Source: Caryophanales bacterium (GTDB lineage: Bacteria > Bacillota_I > Bacilli_A > RFN20 > CAG-826). From it: a stretch of DNA of 5,256 nt. Position 1 is the first letter of the stretch. Each line of letters opens with the position of its first letter. The stretch covers positions 1 to 5,256 of the forward strand of contig JAEEHE010000145.1 of NCBI GenBank assembly GCA_016280685.1, written 5' to 3'. Shown piece by piece: positions 4,995 through 5,256 of this stretch. Below the pieces are notes generated by a model, which saw only the letters and a program-made list of their open reading frames with translations, ran no database searches and was not told where the DNA came from. A program made the position numbers and the translations under genes.

Positions 4995-5024
4995 AAACCG
5001 AACACCCAGAACCACAGACCGAAC
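4995..5024. repeat. T-free, C/A-rich tract with repeated ACCGAAC
   Basis: Thirty bases on the plus strand contain no T, in the middle of AT-rich intergenic DNA. ACCGAAC occurs at 4997-5003 and 5018-5024, with a related AGAAC at 5008-5012, so GAAC recurs three times at 9 and 12 bases spacing. On the minus strand this is G/T-rich (GTTCGGT repeated) and directly follows the stop of the acetyltransferase gene. No T-run follows, so it is not an ordinary terminator; a weak pairing GTGTT/AACAC exists nearby. Function unknown. Confidence 0.5.
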
Positions 5025-5025
5025 G

Positions 5026-5256
5026 CTATTTCTTTAATAGCTTTTTAAGCTCTTTTTTGCTTTGTTCTATATCCCCTGTAAGCAATGGGATTAGTTTTTT
5101 GATTTCTTCAATATCTTTGTCCCACCATTTGAGTTCCAAAAGAAGATCAATTGTTTCTTTATCGAATCTATATTTCTTAACAACTGCGGGATTACCTACG
5201 ACAACCGCATAAGGAGGAACATCTTTTGCCACTACCGCATTAGCGCCAATAACTGC
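5026..5256 (-). CDS. Hexapeptide-repeat acetyltransferase, CatB/Vat-like (XAT) type, C-terminal 76 residues
   Basis: Partial gene: the frame is open to the window edge, and 76 residues plus TAG are visible. The segment begins AVIGANAVVAKDVPPYAVVVGNPA, that is the last hexapeptide turns of a left-handed beta-helix and the typical loop before the C-terminal helix, so the GTG at 5232 encodes an internal Val and is not the start. The tail KKYRFDKETIDLLLELKWWD with LIPLLTGDIE after it is the signature of the CatB/Vat-type acetyltransferases, which move an acetyl group from acetyl-CoA to a hydroxyl of streptogramin A, chloramphenicol or, in many related enzymes, a sugar or surface glycan. The catalytic His lies outside the window, so substrate cannot be judged. 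The last 12 residues are Lys-rich. Probably cytoplasmic and the last gene of its own transcription unit, as a promoter follows. Confidence 0.85.
   Translation of the reverse strand, partial: AVIGANAVVAKDVPPYAVVVGNPAVVKKYRFDKETIDLLLELKWWDKDIEEIKKLIPLLTGDIEQSKKELKKLLKK

Noticed and set aside
5026..5232. A 68-residue stand-alone protein starting at GTG 5232
   Set aside because: The codons upstream (AVIGANAV) continue the hexapeptide motif in frame to the window edge, so this is the tail of a longer acetyltransferase and the GTG is an internal Val.
1..5256. Alternative genetic code (TGA as Trp), prompted by the absence of TGA stops
   Set aside because: All Trp codons read are TGG, no in-frame TGA occurs, and seven TAA/TAG stops are too few to mean anything.
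1..5256. CRISPR array, transposase, tRNA or rRNA
   Set aside because: No regularly spaced repeats, no transposase-like reading frame and no cloverleaf or rRNA-like sequence seen on either strand.

Overview
The window is AT-rich and compact, and all eight genes I can support lie on the minus strand, so gene order is described from the right edge to the left. Strong Shine-Dalgarno sites of the GGAGG type, an N-terminal lipobox protein, an InlB-type repeat in a large surface protein and extended -10 promoters (TGnTATAAT-like) point to a low-GC Gram-positive lineage (Bacillota, perhaps a gut Bacilli or Mollicutes-related group). This placement is inference; no rRNA or other taxonomic marker is present. 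Every stop codon seen is TAA or TAG and no in-frame TGA occurs, so the standard bacterial code reads everything cleanly.

Right edge (5256-5026): the C-terminal end of a left-handed beta-helix acetyltransferase of the CatB/Vat-like (XAT) type; its N-terminus lies outside the window. A 134-base intergenic stretch follows. It holds a T-free repeat-like tract, an imperfect palindrome and a good extended -10 promoter.

Centre (4891-2700): a tight four-gene operon with gaps of 3, 2 and 9 bases. In order it encodes an ABM-family (YgiN-like) monooxygenase, a lipoprotein that fuses a flavodoxin to a cyclophilin-like domain, a flavodoxin-fold NAD(P)H/FMN reductase with a cysteine cluster, and a small helix-turn-helix protein. 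The first three suggest quinone/flavin redox or electrophile defence, and the last is a possible regulator. The operon ends in a clear intrinsic terminator (2651-2674). The fusion gene carries a consensus Shine-Dalgarno plus ATG exactly at the domain boundary, so the cyclophilin-like part may also be made on its own. This is the most interesting signal in the window.

Left centre (2604-1668): a two-gene unit with a stand-alone HD hydrolase of the SpoT/MESH1 type (all key HD-domain residues present, no synthetase domain) and an unrecognised small acidic protein. Its probable promoter has the -35 box inside the terminator hairpin of the preceding operon.

Left edge (1528-1): the N-terminal 509 residues of a large exported surface protein, with a signal or anchor segment, a beta-helix-like region and one InlB/Listeria-Bacteroides-type repeat. 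It continues beyond the window. The intergenic region before it holds a GC-rich hairpin next to a perfect 14-bp palindrome and candidate promoters. No tRNA, rRNA, CRISPR array or transposase was seen.
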